Of a stretch of 5,388 bases of DNA, positions 1 to 5,388 are shown in pieces. Below the pieces are notes generated by a model, which was not told the origin of the DNA, did no database searches, and saw nothing but the letters and a program-made list of their open reading frames with translations. Each line of letters opens with the position of its first letter. Position 1 is the stretch's first letter. The stretch is taken from contig DOZU01000162.1 in assembly GCA_003517845.1 (NCBI GenBank), forward strand, positions 1,252 through 6,639, written 5' to 3'. The position numbers and the translations under genes are program-made. The stretch is from Clostridiales bacterium. Lineage in GTDB: Bacteria; Bacillota; Sulfobacillia; UBA995.

Positions 1-53
1 AATCCCCCCTCGACTCGTTCACCTCATCCTATGTGAACCGGGTCAAAGGTGGA
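1..53 (-). other. Sequence downstream of the YwrD-like gene, possible start of a further operon gene
   Basis: No hairpin followed by a T-run is visible here, so I see no terminator for the operon. Read on the minus strand, the stretch contains AGGATGAG directly before a GTG at 22-20, and the frame from that GTG stays open to the window edge (about seven codons: V N E S R G D). An alternative is that GGATGAGGTGA or the G-run at 9-4 serves as a ribosome binding site for a start beyond base 1. Too little is present to call a gene. Confidence 0.3.
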
Positions 54-1667
54 CTACCAGGCGAGGACCGCGCCATCGCAACGCGGCTCGGTCGCGCCCA
101 CCAGTACTCCCTCGGCACACCGCCAGATGATCTGCCCGCGGCCGAAGCCGATTGGCCCCGCCCACCGGATGTCATGCCCGCGGTCCTCCAGGGCCCGGGC
201 GATGGCTCTCGAAAAGCCGTGCTCCAGCAGGACGGTGCGACCTCCTTCCCACCGCCAGCGAGGCGAGTCCAGCACGGCCTGCGGGTTGAGGCCCAGGTCG
301 ATGGAGCCCGTGAGGACCTGAAGGTGACCCTGAGGCTGCATGAAACCTCCCATGACGCCGAAAGGGCCGACGGGGCTGCCGGCGCGGGTCAAGAAGCCGG
401 GGATGATGGTATGATAGGTGCGTTTGCCTGGCTCCAAGCAGTTGGCGTGACCGCGATCTAACGAGAAGGTGTGACCGCGGTTCTGCAGGCTTATCCCTGT
501 CCCGGGGACGACGATCCCGGAGCCGAAACCCATGTAGTTGCTCTGGATGAAAGAGACCATGGTGCCCTCGCCGTCGGCTGTAGCCAGATAGACCGTCCCG
601 CCGGGCACCGGCGTCCCCGCCGCGGGCTCGTGTGACCGGTCGGTGATCCGGGCCGCCTGTTCGCGCGCATAGCTCCCGGAGAGCAACTCCTCGACGGTCA
701 CCCGCATCTTGCCCGGCTCGGTAATGTGGACCAGGCCGTCAGCGAAGGCCAGTTTCATCGCCTCAAGCTGCAGATGACAGGCCAGTTCCGGGGGCGTTGC
801 AGCGAGATCGAATCGCTCGAGGACATTCAGGGCCATCAGGACCACGAGCCCCTGCCCATTGGGTGGCATCTCCCATACCCTCAGGCCGCGGTAGTCCACC
901 CCGATGGCTTCCGTCCACTCCGGGCGGAACGCGGCCAGATCTTCGGCGCGGAGGAAAGCGCCGTGTTCCCGGGAGAAAGCATCGATCTGCTCGGCCAGGC
1001 GGCCCCGGTAGAGGTCTTCCGCTGCGGTCTCGGCGATGGCCTGTAGAGTCGAGGCATGGCCTGGCGAAGCCCACATCTCACCGGCGGCCGGCGTTCGCCC
1101 ATCGGGGGCGAAGGTTCTGAGCCAGGGTCGGAACTCCGCCCCTGATGCCTGCCGGTAGTGCTCATAGCTCTTCCGCCAGGCGTGGGCGACTACCGGCGAC
1201 ACCGGGTAGCCCCGGGCGGCATATTCGATGGCCGGAGCCAGCAGGGTGCTGAAGGGAAGTCGCCCGAAGCGCCGCGACAGTTCCGCCCACGAAGCCGGGG
1301 CTCCCGGCACGGTCACCGGCAGCCAGCCGAGCGCGGGCATAGTAGCATGGCCGAGCTTGTGGACGGCTTCGATGCCGATCGATGCCGGAGCCGGACCGCT
1401 GGCATTCAGCCCGTACAGCCTGCCTCCCGTCCACACCAGGACGAATGCGTCTCCGCCGATGCCGTTGGACGTGGGTTCGACCACGGTCAGACAGGCGGCG
1501 GTCGCGACGGCCGCGTCCACGGCGTTTCCGCCCCGCTTCAGCATATCCATGCCGGCGCCGGCCGCCAGGGGTTGAGAGGCGGCCACCATCCCCTTTCGGC
1601 CATACTGGACCATCCGCCGCGAAGGGCAGGGATAGTGGAGCGGATCATATTTCACGGCAGGGTTCAC
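54..1667 (-). CDS. Gamma-glutamyltransferase-family Ntn-hydrolase, YwrD-like
   Basis: Members of this family are made as a precursor that cuts itself just before a Thr, which becomes the N-terminal nucleophile of the small subunit. The 537-residue product resembles Bacillus YwrD (about 525 residues, from memory) along its whole length: GMVAASQPLAA (26-36), RGGNAVDAAVATAA (45-58), VEPTSNGIGGDAF (63-75), MPPNGQG (267-273), GGTVYLATADGEG (356-368), QSNYMGFGSG (375-384), GVMGGFMQPQGH (437-448). The nucleophile is predicted as Thr358, giving subunits of about 357 and 180 residues. The canonical glutamate-binding Arg, Asp and SSMSP motif are not there, so ordinary glutathione transpeptidase activity is doubtful; substrate unknown. 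I see no signal peptide, so it is probably cytoplasmic. The GTG at 1667 overlaps the pyrE stop (GTGA); a second GTG at 1655 is a possible start four codons later. The gene ends in TAG and appears intact. Confidence 0.9.
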   Translation of the reverse strand: MNPAVKYDPLHYPCPSRRMVQYGRKGMVAASQPLAAGAGMDMLKRGGNAVDAAVATAACLTVVEPTSNGIGGDAFVLVWTGGRLYGLNASGPAPASIGIEAVHKLGHATMPALGWLPVTVPGAPASWAELSRRFGRLPFSTLLAPAIEYAARGYPVSPVVAHAWRKSYEHYRQASGAEFRPWLRTFAPDGRTPAAGEMWASPGHASTLQAIAETAAEDLYRGRLAEQIDAFSREHGAFLRAEDLAAFRPEWTEAIGVDYRGLRVWEMPPNGQGLVVLMALNVLERFDLAATPPELACHLQLEAMKLAFADGLVHITEPGKMRVTVEELLSGSYAREQAARITDRSHEPAAGTPVPGGTVYLATADGEGTMVSFIQSNYMGFGSGIVVPGTGISLQNRGHTFSLDRGHANCLEPGKRTYHTIIPGFLTRAGSPVGPFGVMGGFMQPQGHLQVLTGSIDLGLNPQAVLDSPRWRWEGGRTVLLEHGFSRAIARALEDRGHDIRWAGPIGFGRGQIIWRCAEGVLVGATEPRCDGAVLAW

Positions 1668-2251
1668 CCGTTTCCGCCGGTCCAAGTCTTGGGATGCGCC
1701 AGGGGCACGCCGGCGCGGCACAGGGGGCATTGCCCGGGGATATAGTCCTCCGCGGGCAAGACGACCGTCGCCGCGGACGGCACCTCGAAGTGGACTCGGC
1801 CTCCACTCCGGTCCACCAGCGCGCCCACGGCAAGCGGGCGGGCCGCGTTTCGCTTCACCGCGTCGATCACCGCCTGGACGGAACCTCCCGTGGTGATCAC
1901 GTCCTCGACGACCATCACCCGCTCCCCCGGCGTCAGGCGAAAGCCGCGGCGAAAGACCATCAGCCCTCCCGGATCCTTTTCGGCGAAGATCGCCCGAGCG
2001 CCGAGGATCCGTGCCGTCTCGTAGGCCAGGATGATCCCGCCCACGGCGGGTCCCGCCACCGTGTCGGGCGGTTCCTCCAGCGCCAATCGGGCCACCAATT
2101 CCCCGGCCAGCCGGGCCACCTGTTCCGGGTGCTGCAACACCTGCGAACACTGCACGAAGAAGGGGCTGTGCCGCCCGGAGGTGAGCAAGAAGTGACCGCG
2201 CAGGACGGCGCCGGACTCGACCAGGATCGTCTCGAGATCCTGAGCTTTCAC
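1664..2251 (-). CDS. pyrE: Orotate phosphoribosyltransferase
   Basis: PyrE joins orotate to PRPP giving OMP and pyrophosphate, acting between PyrD and PyrF. The 195-residue protein has the type I phosphoribosyltransferase fold: GHFLLTSGRHSPFFVQC (19-35) near the N-terminus, AGPAVGGI (66-73), the flexible-loop region FAEKDP (89-94, with Lys92) and FRRGF (100-104), then the PRPP-binding motif VMVVEDVITTGGSV (112-125) with the acidic pair Glu116-Asp117. The C-terminal tail carries IPGQCPLCRAGVPLAHP (171-187), whose Cys175-x2-Cys178 pair belongs to the longer PyrE form I recall from Thermus and Bacillota-type sequences, unlike E. coli PyrE. The GTG at 2251 forms GTGA with the pyrF stop and has an ideal GGAGGT six bases upstream; the frame is open further back only as an accident of high GC. 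The stop overlaps the start of the next gene. Confidence 0.96.
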   Translation of the reverse strand: MKAQDLETILVESGAVLRGHFLLTSGRHSPFFVQCSQVLQHPEQVARLAGELVARLALEEPPDTVAGPAVGGIILAYETARILGARAIFAEKDPGGLMVFRRGFRLTPGERVMVVEDVITTGGSVQAVIDAVKRNAARPLAVGALVDRSGGRVHFEVPSAATVVLPAEDYIPGQCPLCRAGVPLAHPKTWTGGNG

Positions 2252-2937
2252 CTGTCCACCTCCGCCAACTCGTCGATGATCCTGCGCGCTGCCGCCAGGG
2301 GGTCGGCGGCGCCGGTGATCGGCCGACCCACGACCAGGTAATCCGCGCCGGCCCGCACCGCCTCGGCTGGGGTCATGACCCGCCGCTGATCGTCGCGAGC
2401 CGCCCACTCGGGCCGCACTCCGGGAGTGACGATCAAGAAGTGGGGCCCACATGCCGCGCGGACCGCCGCCACTTCCCGGGGGGAGGCCACCACCCCGTCC
2501 AGGCCGGCCTCCTGGCTCAACCGGGCCAGCGCGACCACCTGATCTGCCAGGGAGCGTTCGATGCCCAGAGGTGGCAGCGACCGGGCATCGAGACTGGTAA
2601 GCACCGTGACGCCGAGCAACTTGCGCCCGCCTGCCGGGCGATTCGCGGCCACGGCGGCGGACAGCATCTCCGCCCCTCCTGCCGCGTGGACGTTCCACAG
2701 TGCGACCCCCGGCAAGGCTCTCACCGCCCGACTCGCAGCGGCAACCGTCGCCGGAATATCATGGAACTTGAGATCCAGGAAGACCCGCTTCCCCGAGTCG
2801 GCTACCATCTGCACGGCCGCGGGCCCGGACCAGGTATAGAGTTCGAGCCCGACCTTGAACCAATCCACAACCGGGGCCAAAAGGTCAACCAGGTAGGAGG
2901 CGCGGTCGAGTTCGCGGACATCCAGGGCAACGATCAA
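2248..2937 (-). CDS. pyrF: Orotidine-5'-phosphate decarboxylase
   Basis: PyrF decarboxylates OMP to UMP without a cofactor, the last step of the pathway. The 229-residue protein is a type 1 enzyme of near-normal length (about 230-245). It shows the N-terminal strand LIVALDV (1-7) with Asp6, FKVGLELY (27-34) with Lys28, and the catalytic DLKFHDIP (55-62) with the Asp-x-Lys-x-x-Asp charge network at Asp55, Lys57 and Asp60. NVHAAGG (82-88), GVTVLTS (109-115), VTPGVRP (170-176) and the phosphate-binding VVGRPIT (202-208) follow in order. The TTG at 2937 is the only workable start: it begins exactly at the conserved first strand, overlaps the pyrD stop as TTGA, and the upstream in-frame codons inside pyrD offer no nearby start. 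The preceding ribosome binding site is weak, so translation probably depends on coupling to pyrD. The end overlaps the pyrE GTG. Confidence 0.96.
   Translation of the reverse strand: MIVALDVRELDRASYLVDLLAPVVDWFKVGLELYTWSGPAAVQMVADSGKRVFLDLKFHDIPATVAAASRAVRALPGVALWNVHAAGGAEMLSAAVAANRPAGGRKLLGVTVLTSLDARSLPPLGIERSLADQVVALARLSQEAGLDGVVASPREVAAVRAACGPHFLIVTPGVRPEWAARDDQRRVMTPAEAVRAGADYLVVGRPITGAADPLAAARRIIDELAEVDR
2258..2263 (-). promoter_or_regulatory. Ribosome binding site of pyrE
   Basis: GGAGGT on the minus strand, within the 3' end of pyrF, is separated by six bases from the GTG at 2251. It confirms the GTG start and suggests pyrE can initiate efficiently on its own as well as by coupling. 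Confidence 0.8.
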
Positions 2938-3860
2938 CCGGTGCGCGCCCCGGGGTTGGCCGCCCCCACCAGATCGGTGATGCGCTCGATCCCCTGGCAT
3001 TTCAGGTACTCCTCCATTCCCTGCGCGATTTCCAGCATGGCCCGGGGCCGGACGAAGGTTGCGGTGCCCACCGCCACGGCCGTGGCGCCGGCCATCAGGA
3101 ACTCGACCGCGTCCTGCCAGAAGCTGATGCCTCCCCCGCCCAGGATCGGCAGCCCCACCCGCGCCAATCGCCACACCGCCGCCAGGGCCACCGGCTTGAT
3201 CGCCGGGCCCGAAAGGCCGCCGGTCGCATTGCCCAGCACCGGCCGCCGGCAGTGGATGTCAATAGCCATTCCGACCAGGGTATTTACGGCGGACAGCCCA
3301 TCGGCCCCGGCGTCGCGGACCTGTTCGGCGATGCGGACGATGTCGGTGACATTGGGGGTCAACTTGACCAGGAGGGGAAGACGGGTACGCTTGCGTACCG
3401 CCCTGACGAGCGCGTAAGCGCTTTCGGGGTGGACGCCGAAGGCCATGCCACCCTTATCGACGTTGGGACACGACACATTGAGTTCAAGGCCGGCCACCGC
3501 CGGCCGGGCATCGAGCGCCTCGGCGACCGCCACGTACTCGTCGACCGTCCTCCCCACCACGTTGACCACCACGGTCGCTCCCTGACTTGCCAGCCAGGGC
3601 AGGTCGGCCTCGACCAGGTGTTTCAGGCCTGGATTCTCGAGGCCGATGGCATTCAGCATCCCCGCGGCCGTCTCCACCGTCCGGGGCGGCGGGTTGCCGG
3701 TCCAGGCCTCAAGCGATGTGCCCTTGGTGATGACGCCGCCGATCTGGTCGAGCGGCACCACCGCCGCGTACTCCCGGCCGTAACCGAAGGTCCCCGAAGC
3801 CGCCAGCACCGGATTGCGAAGGCGGATGCCGGCTAGATTCACCGCCAGATCAGCCATCAT
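2934..3860 (-). CDS. pyrD: Dihydroorotate dehydrogenase B, catalytic FMN subunit (class 1B)
   Basis: The enzyme oxidises dihydroorotate to orotate, the fourth step of UMP synthesis, handing electrons to PyrK and then NAD+. The 308 residues match the class 1B length. Visible motifs are NPVLAASGTFGYG (16-28), VITKGTS (43-49, with the flavin-contacting Lys46), NAIGLENPG (70-78), NVSCPN (128-133) with Cys131 as the class 1 catalytic base, LVKLTPNV (164-171), the FMN-binding NT pair (193-194), GGLSGPAIKP (214-223) and ILGGGGISFWQDA (239-251). A Cys in place of the class 2 Ser and the lack of an N-terminal membrane segment make this the soluble class 1 type; the adjacent pyrK makes it 1B rather than 1A. 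Translation starts inside pyrK at ATG 3860 or the next codon, ATG 3857, after a GAGGTGA site; the choice changes only one residue. The TGA stop overlaps the TTG start of pyrF. Confidence 0.97.
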   Translation of the reverse strand: MMADLAVNLAGIRLRNPVLAASGTFGYGREYAAVVPLDQIGGVITKGTSLEAWTGNPPPRTVETAAGMLNAIGLENPGLKHLVEADLPWLASQGATVVVNVVGRTVDEYVAVAEALDARPAVAGLELNVSCPNVDKGGMAFGVHPESAYALVRAVRKRTRLPLLVKLTPNVTDIVRIAEQVRDAGADGLSAVNTLVGMAIDIHCRRPVLGNATGGLSGPAIKPVALAAVWRLARVGLPILGGGGISFWQDAVEFLMAGATAVAVGTATFVRPRAMLEIAQGMEEYLKCQGIERITDLVGAANPGARTG

Positions 3861-4611
3861 AAGTCACCTCATGGGAATCGAAGACGGGACCCTCGGTGCA
3901 GACCAGGCGATAGCCGCCACCGCGGGCCCGGCAGGCGCAGCCCCGGCAAGCCCCCACCCCGCAGGCCATGGCCGCCTCGATGCAGAGTTGCGCGGGCGTC
4001 GCGCCCGCGAGTTGCTGGACCTGCCGCAGCATCCCGGCCGGGCCCGCGGCATAGAGCGCCCGGCCGTCCAGCCGTCCCCCCAGCAGTCCGGTAACCGGCC
4101 CCCGGTAACCCCGGCTGCCGTCATCGGTCGCCGAGCAGCACTCGACCCCGAGTTCCCGCAAGTCCGCTTCTCCCACCAGCAAGGAGGCAGTCCTGGCGCC
4201 CGCCACCACCTCAACGGCCCGGCCCATCCGGACGCATTCCTCCGCCAGGGAGATCAGCGGGGCGACGCCGACCCCTCCCGCCACCAACAAGGGGGTTAGC
4301 CCCGGAGCCAGCCGGAACCCCCGTCCTAGCGGGCCGAGCACATCGATCCCGTCGCCCGGGCGGCGATCGGCCAGGCGGGCCGTCCCTTCCCCTAGCACGC
4401 GATAAATCAGGACGAGCGTGCCGGCGGTCCGATCGCATCGGGCCACGCTGAGAGGCCGCCGCAGCAGCGGGTGGAAGGAGTCATGCGCCCGCAGATGCAC
4501 GAACTGACCGGCTCCGGCCGAGGCGGCAATGGCCGGCGCGTGCAGGACCATCCGGCGGTGGTCTGCCGCCAGCAGCCGATTCTCCTCCACCCTCGCCTGT
4601 TCCAGGTTCAC
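3850..4611 (-). CDS. pyrK: Dihydroorotate dehydrogenase B, electron-transfer (FAD/2Fe-2S) subunit
   Basis: PyrK passes electrons from the FMN of PyrD through a 2Fe-2S cluster and FAD to NAD+, in a PyrD2-PyrK2 heterotetramer in the cytoplasm. At 253 residues it has the usual family length. The ferredoxin-reductase-like fold shows GAGQFV (33-38), the FAD-binding RRPLSV (51-56), GPLGRGF (93-99), the nucleotide-binding AGGVGVAPL (111-119) and AAGPAGML (188-195). The C-terminal cluster ligands are Cys217-x4-Cys222-x2-Cys225-x12-Cys238, the spacing expected for PyrK, followed by GPVF. An additional Cys227 sits inside the loop. The frame is open upstream to an ATG at 4725, but that stretch lies inside carB and does not look like PyrK. 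The GTG at 4611 forms GTGA with the carB stop, follows an AGGAGGGG site, and gives the right N-terminus. The 3' end overlaps pyrD by 11 bases. Partnership with the adjacent pyrD is expected. Confidence 0.96.
   Translation of the reverse strand: MNLEQARVEENRLLAADHRRMVLHAPAIAASAGAGQFVHLRAHDSFHPLLRRPLSVARCDRTAGTLVLIYRVLGEGTARLADRRPGDGIDVLGPLGRGFRLAPGLTPLLVAGGVGVAPLISLAEECVRMGRAVEVVAGARTASLLVGEADLRELGVECCSATDDGSRGYRGPVTGLLGGRLDGRALYAAGPAGMLRQVQQLAGATPAQLCIEAAMACGVGACRGCACRARGGGYRLVCTEGPVFDSHEVTYDG
3864..3870 (-). promoter_or_regulatory. Ribosome binding site of pyrD
   Basis: GAGGTGA on the minus strand, inside the last codons of pyrK, lies three bases before ATG 3860 and six before ATG 3857. The spacing is short for the first ATG and comfortable for the second, so initiation may use the second of the tandem ATGs. 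Confidence 0.7.
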
Positions 4612-5388
4612 GGCCGCCCCTCCTGGAGGTAGTCCTGGAGCGCTCTGACGGGCAGAGTTACGCCCGCCCGCCGACTGCGGATCGACTCCAGCACGGCTTC
4701 CGCCGTATCCATCGCCGTAAGGCATGGCACCCCTTGCTCCACCGCCGCCCGCCGGATCCGATGGCCGTCGCGCGACGGTTCTGCCCCCCGGGTGAAGGTG
4801 TTGATGACCAGGTCGACCTCTCCGGCCGCCAGGCCATCGACCAGGTTGGGTGAGCCCTCGCCGAGCTTCCGATATGCCTTTACCGATAGGCCCGCTCGGT
4901 CTAGCGCTGCTGCGGTGCCGGCGGTGGCCGCCAGTCGCAGTCCAGCCTCAGCGTAGCCCCTGGCCGTTTCCGCCCCGCGCCGCTTATCGCGATCGGCCAG
5001 GCTGAATGCTACCGTGCCGCCATCGGCAGGCAGTCGCAGGCCTGCGGCCTCCAGGGCTCGCGCCAAGGCCCCCGCGAAGTGCCAGTCGATACCCAGCACT
5101 TCTCCGGTGGACTTCATCTCCGGGCCCAGGATGCTGTCGACGCCGGGCAGCTTCCCCCACGAGAATACCGGTGCTTTCACGGCCACGTGGGCGGGTTCCG
5201 GATATAGGCCGGGATTGAGCCCGAGTTGGGCGAGCGTGGAGCCCAGCGCCAACCGGGTGGCCACCCGTACCGCGGGGAACCCCAGTACCTTGGCGAGAAT
5301 GGGCACCGTACGGCTGGCCCTGGGGTTGGCTTCCAGGACCAGGAGTTGCCCGGCCGCCAACACATACTGCAGGTTGACCAGACCCCGG
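4608..5388 (-). CDS. carB: Carbamoyl-phosphate synthase large subunit, C-terminal part (5' end outside window)
   Basis: CarB uses ammonia from the CarA glutaminase, bicarbonate and two ATP to make carbamoyl phosphate for pyrimidines and arginine in the cytoplasm. About 259 residues are present, against roughly 1,070 for a full protein, so about three quarters lies beyond 5388. The fragment opens at the end of the second ATP-grasp domain, with the signature EANPRASRTVP (fragment residues 19-29) and LGPEMKSTGEVLG (87-99). The C-terminal MGS-like allosteric domain covers about 123-243. In it TAGT (155-158) and the Lys of YRKLGEG (Lys174) line up with the E. coli UMP/IMP-site residues Thr974, Thr977 and Lys993, which I infer means UMP feedback is kept. 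LVINT and a DGxxIRRAA stretch follow, as expected. The TGA stop overlaps the pyrK GTG start. No break or frameshift is seen. The identification is secure; only the allosteric inference is from alignment by eye. Confidence 0.97.
   Translation of the reverse strand, partial: RGLVNLQYVLAAGQLLVLEANPRASRTVPILAKVLGFPAVRVATRLALGSTLAQLGLNPGLYPEPAHVAVKAPVFSWGKLPGVDSILGPEMKSTGEVLGIDWHFAGALARALEAAGLRLPADGGTVAFSLADRDKRRGAETARGYAEAGLRLAATAGTAAALDRAGLSVKAYRKLGEGSPNLVDGLAAGEVDLVINTFTRGAEPSRDGHRIRRAAVEQGVPCLTAMDTAEAVLESIRSRRAGVTLPVRALQDYLQEGRP
4617..4624 (-). promoter_or_regulatory. Ribosome binding site of pyrK
   Basis: On the minus strand this reads AGGAGGGG, five bases before the GTG at 4611. It lies in the last codons of carB. 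It is a near-perfect anti-SD match and decides the start of pyrK against the long open frame upstream. Confidence 0.8.

Noticed and set aside
1668..2150. Possible N-terminal extension of the YwrD-like protein (open frame reaching back through pyrE)
   Set aside because: The extra 161 residues are Gly/Arg-rich, lie fully within pyrE in another frame, and have no counterpart in YwrD. The GTG at the pyrE stop is the better start.
1382..2341. Long plus-strand open frame (about 319 codons) opposite the ggt/pyrE region
   Set aside because: Its translation is rich in Arg, Pro, His and Gly with no recognisable domain, and it lies antisense to two well conserved genes. It is an expected by-product of GC-rich codons.
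3384..3399. Palindrome GGTACGC-TT-GCGTACC inside pyrD
   Set aside because: It encodes an ordinary Arg/Lys-rich helix segment, has too short a loop for a good hairpin, and is not near a gene start or end.
2440..3417. Long plus-strand open frame (about 325 codons) opposite pyrF/pyrD
   Set aside because: Low-complexity, Arg/Pro/Ala-rich translation without a family match, fully antisense to conserved pyrF and pyrD. Treated as a shadow frame.
3252..3836. Plus-strand open frame (about 194 codons) opposite pyrD
   Set aside because: Antisense shadow of pyrD. The short hydrophilic runs do not form a recognisable domain.
3991..4009. Perfect 8-bp inverted repeat (CGCGGGCG, 3-base loop, CGCCCGCG) inside pyrK
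   Set aside because: It has no T-run and lies in coding sequence for a Leu-Ala-Gly-Ala-Thr-Pro-Ala stretch. Such repeats arise easily from GC-only codons; not called a terminator or operator.
4608..5388. Possible PyrR-type attenuator or other pyrimidine regulatory leader
   Set aside because: Looked for because of the pyr operon, but this end of the window is all carB coding sequence. Any leader would be upstream of the operon's first gene, outside the window.

Overview
The window is a high-GC bacterial segment whose coding content lies almost entirely on the minus strand. It is the distal part of a de novo pyrimidine biosynthesis operon. In transcription order (right to left) it reads: 3' end of carB (carbamoyl-phosphate synthase large subunit), pyrK (electron-transfer subunit of dihydroorotate dehydrogenase B), pyrD (catalytic subunit, class 1B), pyrF (OMP decarboxylase), pyrE (orotate phosphoribosyltransferase), and last a gamma-glutamyltransferase-family gene most like Bacillus YwrD. 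The order carB-pyrK-pyrD-pyrF-pyrE is the classic Bacillus-type arrangement, and the NAD-linked PyrK/PyrD-1B pair is typical of Gram-positive and anaerobic lineages. Together with strong GGAGG-type ribosome binding sites, frequent GTG/TTG starts and a base composition of roughly two-thirds GC by eye, this suggests a high-GC member of the Bacillota (Symbiobacterium/Thermaerobacter/Limnochordia-like). That placement is inference; the window holds no rRNA or other phylogenetic marker.

Layout: 5388-4608 carB (5' end beyond the window), 4611-3850 pyrK, 3860-2934 pyrD, 2937-2248 pyrF, 2251-1664 pyrE, 1667-54 ggt/ywrD-like, then 53 bases of downstream sequence. Every one of the five junctions overlaps: GTGA at carB/pyrK, pyrF/pyrE and pyrE/ggt, TTGA at pyrD/pyrF, and an 11-base overlap at pyrK/pyrD. 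There is no intergenic space, internal promoter or terminator between 5388 and 54. The operon leader, where a PyrR attenuator might be, lies outside the window.

Pathway: CarB supplies carbamoyl phosphate; aspartate transcarbamoylase and dihydroorotase (not seen, presumably upstream) make dihydroorotate; PyrD/PyrK oxidise it to orotate; PyrE adds ribose-5-phosphate to give OMP; PyrF decarboxylates OMP to UMP, which feeds back on CarB. The last gene is not a pyrimidine enzyme by family, yet its start is fused to the pyrE stop codon. Its retained nucleophile and altered substrate-binding residues make it the most interesting item here. The rest is ordinary, well conserved metabolism, and I see no mobile element, CRISPR array, RNA gene or defence system.
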